64,000 nt of DNA from Lysinibacillus sp. G4S2. GTDB taxonomy: Bacteria; Bacillota; Bacilli; Bacillales_A; Planococcaceae. The position numbers and the translations under genes were made by a program. The stretch is taken from positions 2,112,001-2,176,000 of the forward strand of contig NZ_JAUCFJ010000002.1 in the NCBI RefSeq assembly GCF_030348505.1, written 5' to 3'. Below, piece after piece: positions 48,548-57,417 of this stretch. How positions within the stretch are numbered: the first letter of the stretch is position 1; the number at the start of each line of letters is the position of its first letter. A model generated the notes under the pieces. It was given only the letters and a program-made list of their open reading frames with translations, made no database searches and had not been told where the DNA came from.

Positions 48548-49768
48548 TTGTTAAAGACAAGACACTCCTTTAATATGGGAATGTTAAAAGAAGATTTATC
48601 AATATCATCTGTAGTTGTCGGATTAATTGCCACAATGGTATCTTATGCAGGGCCTCTAGTAATTGTTTTTCAAGCTGCGAAAGTAGCACATTTAAGTGAT
48701 TCTCATTTGTCCTCGTGGATATGGGCGATATCAATGGGGAGTGGGATAACTTGTATTTTGTTGAGTATTTGGTTTAAAGCTCCAATTATAACAGCGTGGT
48801 CTACACCAGGAGTGGTTTTACTTGTTTCAAGCTGGTCAACTTATTCTTATACAGATGCTATTGGAGCGTTCATATTTTCTGCATTAATTATCACATTCTT
48901 AGGGTTTACAGGGATATTTGAGAAAATGATGAATCGGATACCATATTCAATCACAACTGCTATGCTTGCCGGAATTCTTTTAAACTTTGGAGTTGAAGTT
49001 TTTACGTCTTTAAGAAATCTACCTGAATTGGTTTTTCCGATGATACTGTGTTACTTACTTTTTAAAAGGTTTTCACCACGTTATACAGTCGTAATTACAT
49101 TATTTTTAGGATTATTGATTACTTATTTTACTGGGAATCTAAAGACTGACAGTATTGATATATCTTTAGTGAATCCTATTTTTACAATTCCTACATTTTC
49201 GCTTGATGCTTTGATTGGGATTGGCGTTCCATTATGTATTGTAACGATGGCATCTCAAAATGCTCCTGGCATAGGGGTACTAAGAGCGGATGGATACAAT
49301 GTTCCTATAAGTCCATTAGTTACAACAACGGGTATTTTTTCTATTTTACTTGCACCATTTGGTTCTCATGCTATTAATTTAGCGGCAATTACTGCTGCGA
49401 TTTGTACTGGAAAAGAAGCTCATGAAGATAAAAATAAAAGATATATTGCGGGTATTTCATGTGGATTATTTTATTTAATCTTTGGTTTATTTGGAGCTGC
49501 AATTGCATCAATTTTTCAAGCACTTCCCGGTGAGTTTATAGCAACTATTGCTGGTTTGGCTTTATTTGCTTCACTTAGTTCGAGCCTAGCTTCAGCAATG
49601 GAAGGTACTCAAAAGGAAAGTGCATTAATTACTTTTCTAGTTACTATATCAGGTATCTCCTTTTTAGGTATTGGAGCTGCTTTTTGGGGATTAATAGCTG
49701 GCATTCTAACAAATTCAATTTTTCAAATGAATTTTAATATTTTCTCAAAAAACAAAAGAATTGACTAA
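48548..49768 (+). CDS. BenE family (benzoate/H+ symporter type) permease
   Basis: A 406-residue membrane protein with about eleven to twelve helices. LIATMVSYAGPLVIVFQAA, FKAPIITAWSTPGVVLL and VPLCIVTMASQNAPGIGVLR are hallmark segments of the BenE/YdcO family. The family name comes from benzoate uptake, but many members have unknown cargo. TTG 48548 follows GGAGGAAGGG. As first gene of a cluster for an unusual amino acid, it may import a precursor or move the product; inference only. Confidence 0.87.
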   Translation: MLKTRHSFNMGMLKEDLSISSVVVGLIATMVSYAGPLVIVFQAAKVAHLSDSHLSSWIWAISMGSGITCILLSIWFKAPIITAWSTPGVVLLVSSWSTYSYTDAIGAFIFSALIITFLGFTGIFEKMMNRIPYSITTAMLAGILLNFGVEVFTSLRNLPELVFPMILCYLLFKRFSPRYTVVITLFLGLLITYFTGNLKTDSIDISLVNPIFTIPTFSLDALIGIGVPLCIVTMASQNAPGIGVLRADGYNVPISPLVTTTGIFSILLAPFGSHAINLAAITAAICTGKEAHEDKNKRYIAGISCGLFYLIFGLFGAAIASIFQALPGEFIATIAGLALFASLSSSLASAMEGTQKESALITFLVTISGISFLGIGAAFWGLIAGILTNSIFQMNFNIFSKNKRID

Positions 49769-49802
49769 AGAAACTAGTAATTCGCAAAAGGGATGATATT
49801 TA

Positions 49803-50954
49803 ATGAAGGATCAAAGCGTAGATTATTTAATTATTGGTGCGGGAATTGCAGGTGCATCGGCAGCATATGAATTGGCTAAAGAGGCTAATGTAATCCTTAT
49901 AGAAAAAGAGACTCAATTAGCCTACCATTCCACAGGACGTTCTGCAGCAATTTACATGCAAGCATATGGTAATAAAACAGTAAGAGGATTAACAAGGAAT
50001 AGCTATGAGTTTTATACTAATCCCCCAAAAGGATTTAGTGATAAACCTTTATTAAGAGAAAGAGGGGCAATTTTTTTAGCAACAAAAGAACAGAAGATAT
50101 TAGCAGAACAACATTATAAAGAAATGAAAAATGAAGTAAATAATTTGGAACTGCTAGAAGGTGAAGCGTTACGAAGTCTTGTTCCAGTCATTAATACAGA
50201 TATATATACATCGGGTATATTTGAAAAAGATGCAATGGATATCGATACACATGCTGTTCATCAAGGATATATCAATGGATTTAAAGGAAATGGTGGGACT
50301 CTGATTACCAATTGTAATGTGAATTCAATATCTCGCCATAACAATATTTGGTGTGTAGATACAACCCAAGGTAAGATTGTCGCACCGATGATTATTAACG
50401 CAGCAGGTGCTTGGGCTGACCAGATAGCAAGTTTAGCAGGAGTTAGAACTATTAACCTTGAACCAAAGAAGAGAAGCGTCTTTTATCTATCAATTGATGA
50501 ATATAATACAAATAAATGGCCGTATGTAGGAGGTTTAAGTGAATCTTTTTATTTTAAACCAGACTCGGGAAAATTGTTTGTAAGTCCATGTGATGAAATT
50601 CCAATAACACCTTGTGATGCAAAACCATCAGATTTAGATATCGCTATAGCTGTAAATAATCTTGAAGCGGTAACTAACATAGAAGTTAAGAAAGTTGGTC
50701 ATACATTAGCAGGTTTGCGCTCTTTTGTGGCAGATAGGACGCCGGTGGTAGGTGAGGACGCAGATGTACCAGGTTTCTTTTGGTTAGTAGGACAGGGAGG
50801 ATATGGGTTTCAGACAGCACCTGCTATTGCAAACTGTTGTAGAATGCTTCTAACAAGGAATTGTTTTCCTGAATCTTTAAAAAAACTAGGAGTCGTAGAA
50901 GAAGCACTTTCACCAAATAGAAATAGTTTAGATCGTAACAGTGTAACGGTATAG
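49803..50954 (+). CDS. FAD-dependent amino acid/amine oxidoreductase (DAO fold)
   Basis: A 383-residue protein of the D-amino acid oxidase/glycine oxidase superfamily. The FAD dinucleotide motif is YLIIGAGIAGASAAYELAKE, followed by the STGRSAA segment typical of DadA-like enzymes; INAAGAWADQIASLAG and a C-terminal FWLVGQGGYGFQTAPA complete the flavin site. It should oxidise an amine or amino acid to an imine. The next gene encodes RidA, which hydrolyses such imines. ATG 49803 has AAAGGGATG upstream. Confidence 0.88.
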   Translation: MKDQSVDYLIIGAGIAGASAAYELAKEANVILIEKETQLAYHSTGRSAAIYMQAYGNKTVRGLTRNSYEFYTNPPKGFSDKPLLRERGAIFLATKEQKILAEQHYKEMKNEVNNLELLEGEALRSLVPVINTDIYTSGIFEKDAMDIDTHAVHQGYINGFKGNGGTLITNCNVNSISRHNNIWCVDTTQGKIVAPMIINAAGAWADQIASLAGVRTINLEPKKRSVFYLSIDEYNTNKWPYVGGLSESFYFKPDSGKLFVSPCDEIPITPCDAKPSDLDIAIAVNNLEAVTNIEVKKVGHTLAGLRSFVADRTPVVGEDADVPGFFWLVGQGGYGFQTAPAIANCCRMLLTRNCFPESLKKLGVVEEALSPNRNSLDRNSVTV

Positions 50955-51010
50955 CATTTTGAATGACCAAGTAAAACGTATGAACTTAACGAGAGAAGGA
51001 GAGTATAAAA

Positions 51011-51391
51011 ATGTCTATTAGAGAAATTTATACAAACAAGGCGCCAGAACCAATAGGTACCTATTCACAAGCAATTCTTTCAAACAATATTGTATTTCTA
51101 TCAGCTCAAGCGCCCATTGTTCCTGAAACAATGGAAGTAGTAGAAGGCGGAATAAAGGAACAGATTCAATGCTCTTTTAATAATTTGAAGTCAGTTGTGG
51201 AAGCTACAGGCGGAAATCTTTCTAATATTGTTAAGCTAACAGTATACCTAACTGATTTAACTCATTTTTCATTAGTTAATGAAGAAATGGCAAAACTTTT
51301 TACAGCCCCATACCCAGCAAGAGCGGCAGTTGGTGTTAAGGCATTACCTAAAGGAACAGACTTTGCAGTTGAAGCCATTATGAGTTTATAA
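51011..51391 (+). CDS. RidA family enamine/imine deaminase
   Basis: A 126-residue protein of the Rid/YER057c family. The key arginine is in YPARAAVGVKALPKG (about residue 103), the C-terminal glutamate in FAVEAIMSL, and PIGTYSQAILSNNIVFLSAQ gives the N-terminal fold. RidA-type proteins release ammonia from reactive 2-aminoacrylate and related imines made by PLP or flavin enzymes, fitting both the oxidase before it and the PLP enzyme after it. AGAAGGAGAG precedes the ATG. Confidence 0.92.
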   Translation: MSIREIYTNKAPEPIGTYSQAILSNNIVFLSAQAPIVPETMEVVEGGIKEQIQCSFNNLKSVVEATGGNLSNIVKLTVYLTDLTHFSLVNEEMAKLFTAPYPARAAVGVKALPKGTDFAVEAIMSL

Positions 51392-51473
51392 CTTAACTGA
51401 TTTTATTACGAACTTCTGAGATACAAGTCGTTTATTTTTAATACTTTTATTTATGAAGGGAGATTATTAAAAT

Positions 51474-52451
51474 TTGCTTAAAAAACTGGATCTTCTTAAT
51501 CAATATATAGGCAATACACCTTGTGTGAATCTAGGCGTAAATCCTATTAATTTATTTGCAAAATTAGAATCTTATAATTTAATGGGTAGTGTGAAAATGA
51601 GACCAGCCTATTATGTTATTAAAGAGGCAATTAAAAATGGAAAGATTGACGAAAATACAACAGTAATTGAATCATCATCTGGAAACTTTGCTATAGCATT
51701 AGCTACTATATGTAAATTCTTGGGAATTAAGTTTATTCCTTTTATTGATATGAATATTAGTCCAACCTATGAAAAATTGCTTCATACAATATCACACGAT
51801 GTAGTAAAAGTTACTGAAAGAGATGAAACAGGCGGATATCTCTTAACAAGACTTAACGAGATTAAACGTTTTCAAACTGATAATGATAATATTTTCTGGA
51901 CCAATCAATATGGAAATATAGATTGTTTACGAGCGCATTATTACGGATTGGGAACTGAAATATCTGAAAATTTTGATAAAATAGATTATGCATTTATTGG
52001 TGTTAGTTCTTGCGGTACGATTGCAGGAGTTTCAAGGAAATTAAAAGAGAAATTTCCTAATATAAAAATTATTGCGGTAGATACAGAAGGTTCAGTTATT
52101 TTTGGAAAACCACCAAGTAAACGTTACATTCCCGGTATTGGCTCTAGTATGACACCAGATATTTTAAAAGAAGCATTAATAGATGAAGTAATATATGTCC
52201 CTGAAACCAAAGCAGTAGAAGGATGTTATGAGCTTTTTGAGAAATTTGCTATCTTTGCAGGTGGGTCTTCAGGTGCATCATATTATGCAATTAGTGAATA
52301 TTTTAAAGATAAAAAACTTAACCAAGTTCCAAATGTAGTGTTTTTATGTCCCGATGGTGGTTCACCATATGTTGACACTATTTATAGTAATGAATGGGTA
52401 AAATGGATTAACAATCAAAAGGATACAGTGGTGAGTTTGAAATACACATAG
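51474..52451 (+). CDS. SbnA-like PLP enzyme, N-(2-amino-2-carboxyethyl)-L-glutamate synthase
   Basis: A 325-residue PLP fold-type II protein. Matches to staphylococcal SbnA include GGYLLTRLNEI, YGNIDCLRAHYYGLGTEI, VDTEGSVIFGKPPSKR, PGIGSS and YSNEWVKW. The Schiff-base lysine is in LMGSVKMRPA; SbnA and cysteine synthases have D after this lysine, here M, a notable change. SbnA joins O-phosphoserine and glutamate. Start TTG 51474 has AAGGGAGA upstream; the SbnB-like gene starts 14 bases after its stop. Confidence 0.87.
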   Translation: MLKKLDLLNQYIGNTPCVNLGVNPINLFAKLESYNLMGSVKMRPAYYVIKEAIKNGKIDENTTVIESSSGNFAIALATICKFLGIKFIPFIDMNISPTYEKLLHTISHDVVKVTERDETGGYLLTRLNEIKRFQTDNDNIFWTNQYGNIDCLRAHYYGLGTEISENFDKIDYAFIGVSSCGTIAGVSRKLKEKFPNIKIIAVDTEGSVIFGKPPSKRYIPGIGSSMTPDILKEALIDEVIYVPETKAVEGCYELFEKFAIFAGGSSGASYYAISEYFKDKKLNQVPNVVFLCPDGGSPYVDTIYSNEWVKWINNQKDTVVSLKYT

Positions 52452-52465
52452 GAGTTGAAAATACT

Positions 52466-53431
52466 ATGCTCTATTTAAACAAAACAGATATATCAGCAAT
52501 TCCGATAGATTGGGATGAAAATATTTCTAATCTTGAATACGCTGTAGAATGTTTATCAAACAATGATTTTTCTCAACCGATTAAACCTTATTTGAAATTT
52601 AAAGATCCGAATGATCGTATCATTGCTATGCCTGCATATGTTGGCGGTGAAATTTCTGCTACAGGTATAAAATGGATTGCTAGTTTTCCGAAAAATATTA
52701 AAAAGACTATTCCAAGAGCTCACTCAATAACTGTATTAAATGATGTTAATACAGGAGAACCAAAATGTATAATAAATACCGCTTTAATAAGCGGGATTCG
52801 TACAGCATCTGTTTCGGGATTGATGATACGTAAATTTCAAGCAGCTAGGAACTTAGATAAAATTAATATCGGCATTATTGGATTTGGACCAATTGGACAG
52901 TTACATTATCAAATGGTCACGGAGTTATTAAATGAAAAGATAGATAAAATATGTATTTTTGATCTTGCTGGAATTTCTATGGAGAAAATACCTACAAATT
53001 GGTTAGAGAAAACAGAAATTTGTAGTTCTTGGGAAGATGTTTATAAAAATAGTGATATCTTTATAACTTGTACAGTTTCAGAGATGAGATATATAAATAA
53101 AGAACCTAAAAAGGGTGCACTGCTGCTTAACGTTTCTCTTCGAGATTATGAACCTAGTATTATTGATTTCACTCAATCGATTATTGTAGATGATTGGGAC
53201 GAGGTTTGTAGAGCAAATACTGATATAGAAGTTATGCATAAAGAACGGAATTTGAATAGAGAGAGTACAAAATCCATTGTTGATGTAGTTTTGCATAATG
53301 CAATGAATGAATTTCCTGACAATCAAGCTATAATGTTCCATCCAATGGGAATGGCTATCTTTGATATAACTATAGCTAAATTGTATTTTGAAAAAGCTAA
53401 GAAAAATAATATTGGTCTCATCCTAGATTAA
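52466..53431 (+). CDS. SbnB-like dehydrogenase, 2,3-diaminopropionate synthesis
   Basis: A 321-residue member of the ornithine cyclodeaminase/mu-crystallin family. Matches to SbnB are MLYLNKTDI, FSQPIKPYLKFKDPNDRIIAMP (read in parts), GIKWIASFP, LISGIRTASVSG, the Rossmann GIIGFGPIGQLHYQM, FITCTVSE and FHPMGMAIFDI. SbnB oxidises the SbnA product to L-2,3-diaminopropionate, 2-oxoglutarate and ammonium-type products using NAD. With the gene before, it makes a complete diaminopropionate pathway. ATAGGAGTTG lies before the ATG. Confidence 0.9.
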   Translation: MLYLNKTDISAIPIDWDENISNLEYAVECLSNNDFSQPIKPYLKFKDPNDRIIAMPAYVGGEISATGIKWIASFPKNIKKTIPRAHSITVLNDVNTGEPKCIINTALISGIRTASVSGLMIRKFQAARNLDKINIGIIGFGPIGQLHYQMVTELLNEKIDKICIFDLAGISMEKIPTNWLEKTEICSSWEDVYKNSDIFITCTVSEMRYINKEPKKGALLLNVSLRDYEPSIIDFTQSIIVDDWDEVCRANTDIEVMHKERNLNRESTKSIVDVVLHNAMNEFPDNQAIMFHPMGMAIFDITIAKLYFEKAKKNNIGLILD

Positions 53432-53453
53432 TGAAAGAATTTTTTTGTTATTA

Positions 53454-53906
53454 CACGCGTGTTGATTAGGAATAAAAAAGGTTTATCATTGAGCGATAAA
53501 AGGATTTTTTTTGTTGCTATTTAGTGTCGAGCCCCAAAACAGAATCGCTAAAGCTCCTTTCGTTCGTTTTATAGGAATACTTTGAAGATTTATCGAAACC
53601 AAATCGCTCTTTATCGAAACTATTTGAGCTTATATCGAAACAAAATCTCATTTTATCGAAACTATTTGGGCTTTTATCGAAAAACTAGCTCTTTCTATCA
53701 AAGAAATCAACCACATGTTATGATGAAGAGCTTGTAGCGTAGGGCTATCGACGCTCGCTCGCAGGAAGCCTTGCTCTGTGCGAAAGCGCAGCGTCAGCGA
53801 CAAATTGTTTTATCTGTGCGAAAGCGAAGCGACAGCAACAAAGCGAGTAGCCCGTAGCGAAAATCAGTCTCTTCGAATGTGAAAAAATGGTTAATCAACA
53901 CACCTG
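53454..53906. repeat. dispersed intergenic repeat element, copy 3
   Basis: It starts CACGCGTGTTGATTAGG, the same 15 bases as the left IS4-element boundary, and ends TTAATCAACACACC. It is a direct repeat of the copy at 47613-47967, with an added GC-rich segment (about 53761-53850) built from GTGCGAAAGCG blocks shared with copy 1. It contains array D2 and lies between the sbnB-like and threonine-synthase-like genes. Confidence 0.87.
53568..53713. repeat. 21-bp-period array D2 (TTTATCGAAA core)
   Basis: Units of exactly 21 bp start at 53589, 53610, 53631, 53652 and 53673, with a decayed unit on each side, in the same order as in D1. One unit has changed to TATATCGAAA. It is clearly the same array as D1. 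Confidence 0.92.
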
Positions 53907-53948
53907 TTATTTTTATATTAAGGAGTACGCAAGGGAGGGGCAATTAAA

Positions 53949-55157
53949 GTGATACGATTTAGTTGTGTTTCATGTGGATATGAATTTCAATCAGAAGGAA
54001 TCGTTTATCTTTGTCCTGTCTGTAAAAATGCTAAGAATAATGGTTTTCAAAAAGGTATATTATCCGTTAAATATGAACCAAAAAACAATGTTAAGAGAAA
54101 TTCAATGGTTGAACCAGATTCATTCCTTCCGATTGCCATTCAAAATTCGAATTCTTTAAAGGTTGGTAATACACCATTACTAGAGCCTACTTATTTAAGA
54201 GAAGAAGTAGGACTACCCAATCTTTTTATTAAAAATGAAAGTTTAAATCCATCAGGATCATTAAAAGATAGAGCATCATTATTAATTGCAGAACAGGCTA
54301 TCTTCCATAATGAGCATAAAATTGTACTTGCATCAACTGGTAACGCCGGTTCTGCAATGGCTTGTATTTCTGCAGCTTATGGATTAAAAACCGTTTTATT
54401 TATACCCGAAACTGCACCTAAAGAAAAAATAGCACAGGCCAAATTTTTTGGAGCGAGTGTTATCCCTATTCAAGGAACATACGATGATGCATATAAACTA
54501 TCAATAGAGTTTACAGAAAAATTTGGAGGTATTAATAGAAATACCGCTTATAATCCTTTTACGATAGAAGGAAAAAAAACAGTATCCATTGAATTGTACA
54601 ATCAGTTAGGCTTCAAAGCACCCGATATTATTTATATACCAGCTGGAGATGGTGTAATTTATGCTGCTGTTTGCAAAGGTTTTATTGACCTTAAACAAGA
54701 GGGGCTTATTGATAAGTTACCTCAATGTATTTTAGTGCAAGCAAAAGGTAGTGATGCAATAGTAAGAAGCTGGAGAGAGAAAAGAGATTTAGTACTAGAC
54801 AAAACAGATTCTATAGCAGACTCTATCTCTGTTAAATCACCTGCAAATGCTGAAATGGCAATTGATTATATACTGAAGACAAATAGTTGGGGCGTTTCCA
54901 TATCGGATGAAGAAATTTTAGACTCGCAAAAAAAACTAGCTACCAAGGCCGGAATTTTTGTTGAACCTTCAGCAGCGGCAGCATGGGCAGGTTTAGAATC
55001 GGATCTTAGAAACAAGCTAATAAATCGAGATATGAATGTAGTTGTTTTAGTTACTGGCTCAGGATTCAAGGATATGAATAGAATGAAAGAGTCGAACAAT
55101 GGTTTAATGTCATGTACGAATAATATTTCTGCAGTTAGAGATTATTTGAAAAGTTAA
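53949..55157 (+). CDS. threonine-synthase-like PLP enzyme with zinc ribbon
   Basis: A 402-residue PLP fold-type II protein. Residues about 5-25 carry CVSC and CPVC (a zinc ribbon found in several ThrC-like groups), the PLP lysine is in NPSGSLKDRASLL, and the phosphate loop in ASTGNAGSAMAC. It could be a genuine threonine synthase, but its place beside a diaminopropionate pathway suggests a special role: beta-replacement chemistry on a phosphorylated amino acid, or a resistant ThrC copy. No hom or thrB gene is nearby. GTG 53949 follows AAGGGAGGGG. Confidence 0.85.
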   Translation: MIRFSCVSCGYEFQSEGIVYLCPVCKNAKNNGFQKGILSVKYEPKNNVKRNSMVEPDSFLPIAIQNSNSLKVGNTPLLEPTYLREEVGLPNLFIKNESLNPSGSLKDRASLLIAEQAIFHNEHKIVLASTGNAGSAMACISAAYGLKTVLFIPETAPKEKIAQAKFFGASVIPIQGTYDDAYKLSIEFTEKFGGINRNTAYNPFTIEGKKTVSIELYNQLGFKAPDIIYIPAGDGVIYAAVCKGFIDLKQEGLIDKLPQCILVQAKGSDAIVRSWREKRDLVLDKTDSIADSISVKSPANAEMAIDYILKTNSWGVSISDEEILDSQKKLATKAGIFVEPSAAAAWAGLESDLRNKLINRDMNVVVLVTGSGFKDMNRMKESNNGLMSCTNNISAVRDYLKS

Positions 55158-55260
55158 GGACAAATATAAGAGTTCGGATTCCAACTTTATTTGTTCTGTA
55201 CACCAAGCACTTTTTCAAATCTTCAATTAATGGAGCCTGGGCTTTATTATAGTAATAGAA

Positions 55261-55299
55261 AAACACTTTCAGCTGCATGATTAGCCGAAAGTGTTTTTT
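55261..55299 (+). terminator. rho-independent terminator
   Basis: AAACACTTTC pairs with GAAAGTGTTT, followed by TTTG, about 100 bases after the threonine-synthase-like gene. Confidence 0.87.
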
Positions 55300-55384
55300 G
55301 CTCGATTTATTCTTTATTCGACTGATGAATAATCTTCTACTTCGAACTCCAAGTAATCACATAATTTGTCTATCATGCTAATGA

Positions 55385-56776
55385 TCACTTTACATTTGGA
55401 TAAATCATCGTTGCAGGGTCCACATATTCATCGAACTGTTCCTCTGTAAGTAAACCTGTTGCAATTGTTGCTTCTTTTAATGTTGTGCCTTCTTTATGGG
55501 CTTTCTTCGCAATTTTAGCCGCATTTTCATAGCCGATATAAGGGTTCAAAGCTGTTACAAGCATTAAGGAGTTTTGTAAATTGTGGTCGAGTACTTCTTT
55601 ATTTGGCTCAATCCCTTCAGCACAATGATCATTAAATGATTTCATTGTGTCTGCTAATAGACGAGTTGATTGTAAGAAGTTATAGATAATTACTGGCTTA
55701 AAGACATTCAGCTCAAAATTACCTTGGGAAGCGGCAAAGGCAATTGTTGCATCGTTACCAACGACTTGTGTGACAACCATTGTCATCGCTTCACTTTGCG
55801 TTGGATTTACTTTACCAGGCATAATGGATGAGCCTGGTTCGTTTTCTGGAATTGTAATTTCTCCAATACCTGAGCGGGGACCACTTGCTAACCAGCGAAC
55901 ATCATTGGCAATTTTCATTAAGTCAGCTGCAAGAGCCTTTAATGCGCCATGTGCGACAACAGCTTCATCATGACTTGTCAGTGCATGGAATTTATTTGCT
56001 GCAGAAGTAAAATGTTTTCCTGTCAATTCACTAATTTCCACTGCAACACGCTCACCAAATTCAGGATGTGCGTTAATACCTGTACCTACTGCTGTTCCAC
56101 CAATTGCCAGTTCCTTCATATATTCAATATTTTGGACAATCATCTGTTCAGATTTAGCAAGCATTGCTGCCCAGCCACTAATCTCTTGGCCTAAAGTCAA
56201 TGGTGTTGCATCTTGTAAATGTGTTCGACCAATTTTAATAATATCTTTAAACTTCTCTGCTTTGTCATCAAGTGTTGCTTTTAGCAAGCGTAGACGCGGA
56301 AGTAAATAATCTTCAACTTTTAACACTGCTGCAATATGCAAAGCTGTTGGGAAAGTATCGTTTGAACTTTGAGATTTATTGACATCATCGTTAGGGTGAA
56401 TACGATCAGCTTCACCAGTATTTTGTAAAATCTGGTTTGCTCGGTGCGCAATTACTTCGTTGACGTTCATATTTGATTGTGTACCACTACCAGTCTGCCA
56501 AACGACAAGAGGGAATTGATCGTCCCATTGTCCATTTAAAATTTCATCAGCTGCTTGTACAATTGCATTTGCTTTTATATCTGAAAGTTTACCTAGCTTG
56601 TTATTGGCAATAGCAGCACTTTTCTTTAAAATTGCCATTGCTTGAATAAGCTCAATCGGCATTTGCTCTGTACCGATTTGGAAATTTTCTTTACTGCGCT
56701 GTGTTTGAGCACCCCAAATTTTATCTGCAGGTACTTTAATTTCACCCATAGTATCTTTTTCAATACGATAATCCAT
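55385..56776 (-). CDS. fumC: class II fumarate hydratase
   Basis: A 463-residue fumarase of the fumarase/aspartase superfamily. The signature loop [16 protein letters not shown] is present, as are [16 protein letters not shown], the [19 protein letters not shown] block and [16 protein letters not shown] with the catalytic histidine. It interconverts fumarate and malate in the TCA cycle. AAAGGAGCTG lies upstream. Its leader contains a dispersed hairpin motif; a Fur-like box lies 270 bases upstream. Confidence 0.96.
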   Translation of the reverse strand: MDYRIEKDTMGEIKVPADKIWGAQTQRSKENFQIGTEQMPIELIQAMAILKKSAAIANNKLGKLSDIKANAIVQAADEILNGQWDDQFPLVVWQTGSGTQSNMNVNEVIAHRANQILQNTGEADRIHPNDDVNKSQSSNDTFPTALHIAAVLKVEDYLLPRLRLLKATLDDKAEKFKDIIKIGRTHLQDATPLTLGQEISGWAAMLAKSEQMIVQNIEYMKELAIGGTAVGTGINAHPEFGERVAVEISELTGKHFTSAANKFHALTSHDEAVVAHGALKALAADLMKIANDVRWLASGPRSGIGEITIPENEPGSSIMPGKVNPTQSEAMTMVVTQVVGNDATIAFAASQGNFELNVFKPVIIYNFLQSTRLLADTMKSFNDHCAEGIEPNKEVLDHNLQNSLMLVTALNPYIGYENAAKIAKKAHKEGTTLKEATIATGLLTEEQFDEYVDPATMIYPNVK

Positions 56777-57047
56777 GTCAAACAGCTCCTTTATTTATGT
56801 AATCTCTCCAATTAATTAAAGAGCAATTACACCTTGGCATAATTGCGTCCGGATTCGGCTTTGTGCTTACACAAAGTACTCCTTTCCGATTCCGTGACAT
56901 CTTTCAGTGAGTGTCCTAACATTCGCTGAAAGAAGTAAAAAAACGGATATTCTTAGTCTGATGTAAGAATATCCGTTTGATACATGCTTATATCAAAAAA
57001 ATAGGGGGGATTCTGAACTAAGCAATGTGGAGTAAAGAAATAATCTA
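56777..57047. other. leader region of fumC with dispersed hairpins
   Basis: It contains a motif CTTTCAG...CTGAAAG (56901-56932) enclosing GTGTCCTAACA, related to the one at 35869-35899, plus a 15-bp hairpin terminator. The block CGGATTCGG...CCGATTCCG lies between. No gene is seen. Confidence 0.55.
56934..56978 (-). terminator. terminator reading leftward
   Basis: A perfect 15-bp stem AAACGGATATTCTTA / TAAGAATATCCGTTT, with the T-run on the minus strand (TTTTTTTA). It would end leftward transcripts coming from the small gene at 57417 before they enter fumC. Confidence 0.85.
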
Positions 57048-57070
57048 TTGATAATGATAATTGTTATCAA
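57048..57070. promoter_or_regulatory. Fur-box-like operator
   Basis: TGATAATGATAATTGTTATCA matches the classical 19-bp Fur box GATAATGATAATCATTATC at 17 positions and is near-palindromic. No iron-uptake gene is adjacent: fumC starts 270 bases to the left beyond a terminator, and to the right only a leftward small gene follows. It may mark a lost iron gene or control a small RNA. Confidence 0.6.
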
Positions 57071-57201
57071 TTAAAAAGTCAATTATTTAACTTGAAGAAA
57101 TATAAATAGTTGAGAATGATTCGCGATGAATAATTGCTTATAGTTCGATCCCCACTTTTAAAAATTAAACGCTACCCATTGGATGATAGCGTGGGAAAGA
57201 G

Positions 57202-57417
57202 CTATCTCTTTTTCTTCCCAAGTTCTTTTAATGGTAGTTTCTTAGGTATTTTTTCAAAAATGATACTCACATGAAAGTTGTTGTCGTCTATTTGAGCAAC
57301 TCGAACAACTTTTGCTTTACGACCTTTAATTTTAATGTTCTCTTCAACGGTAGGTAGAGTTACTAGAAGCTGACTTAAAACGGACGTTTTGTTTTCATAA
57401 AAATGAGTTACAAACAT
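57202..57417 (-). CDS. conserved-looking small protein
   Basis: A 71-residue protein, MFVTHFYENKTSVLSQLL onward, with a regular alternation of strands (KIKGRKAKVVRVAQI, NNFHVSIIFEKI) and a basic tail ELGKKKR. AAGGAGA lies seven bases before the ATG. The pattern suggests a small beta-rich nucleic-acid-binding or adaptor protein, but I do not recognise the family. Confidence 0.65.
   Translation of the reverse strand: MFVTHFYENKTSVLSQLLVTLPTVEENIKIKGRKAKVVRVAQIDDNNFHVSIIFEKIPKKLPLKELGKKKR

Noticed and set aside
53949-55157. Housekeeping threonine synthase (thrC) as a firm name
   Set aside because: The fold fits, but no hom or thrB neighbours are present and the context is a specialised cluster, so I did not assign the symbol.
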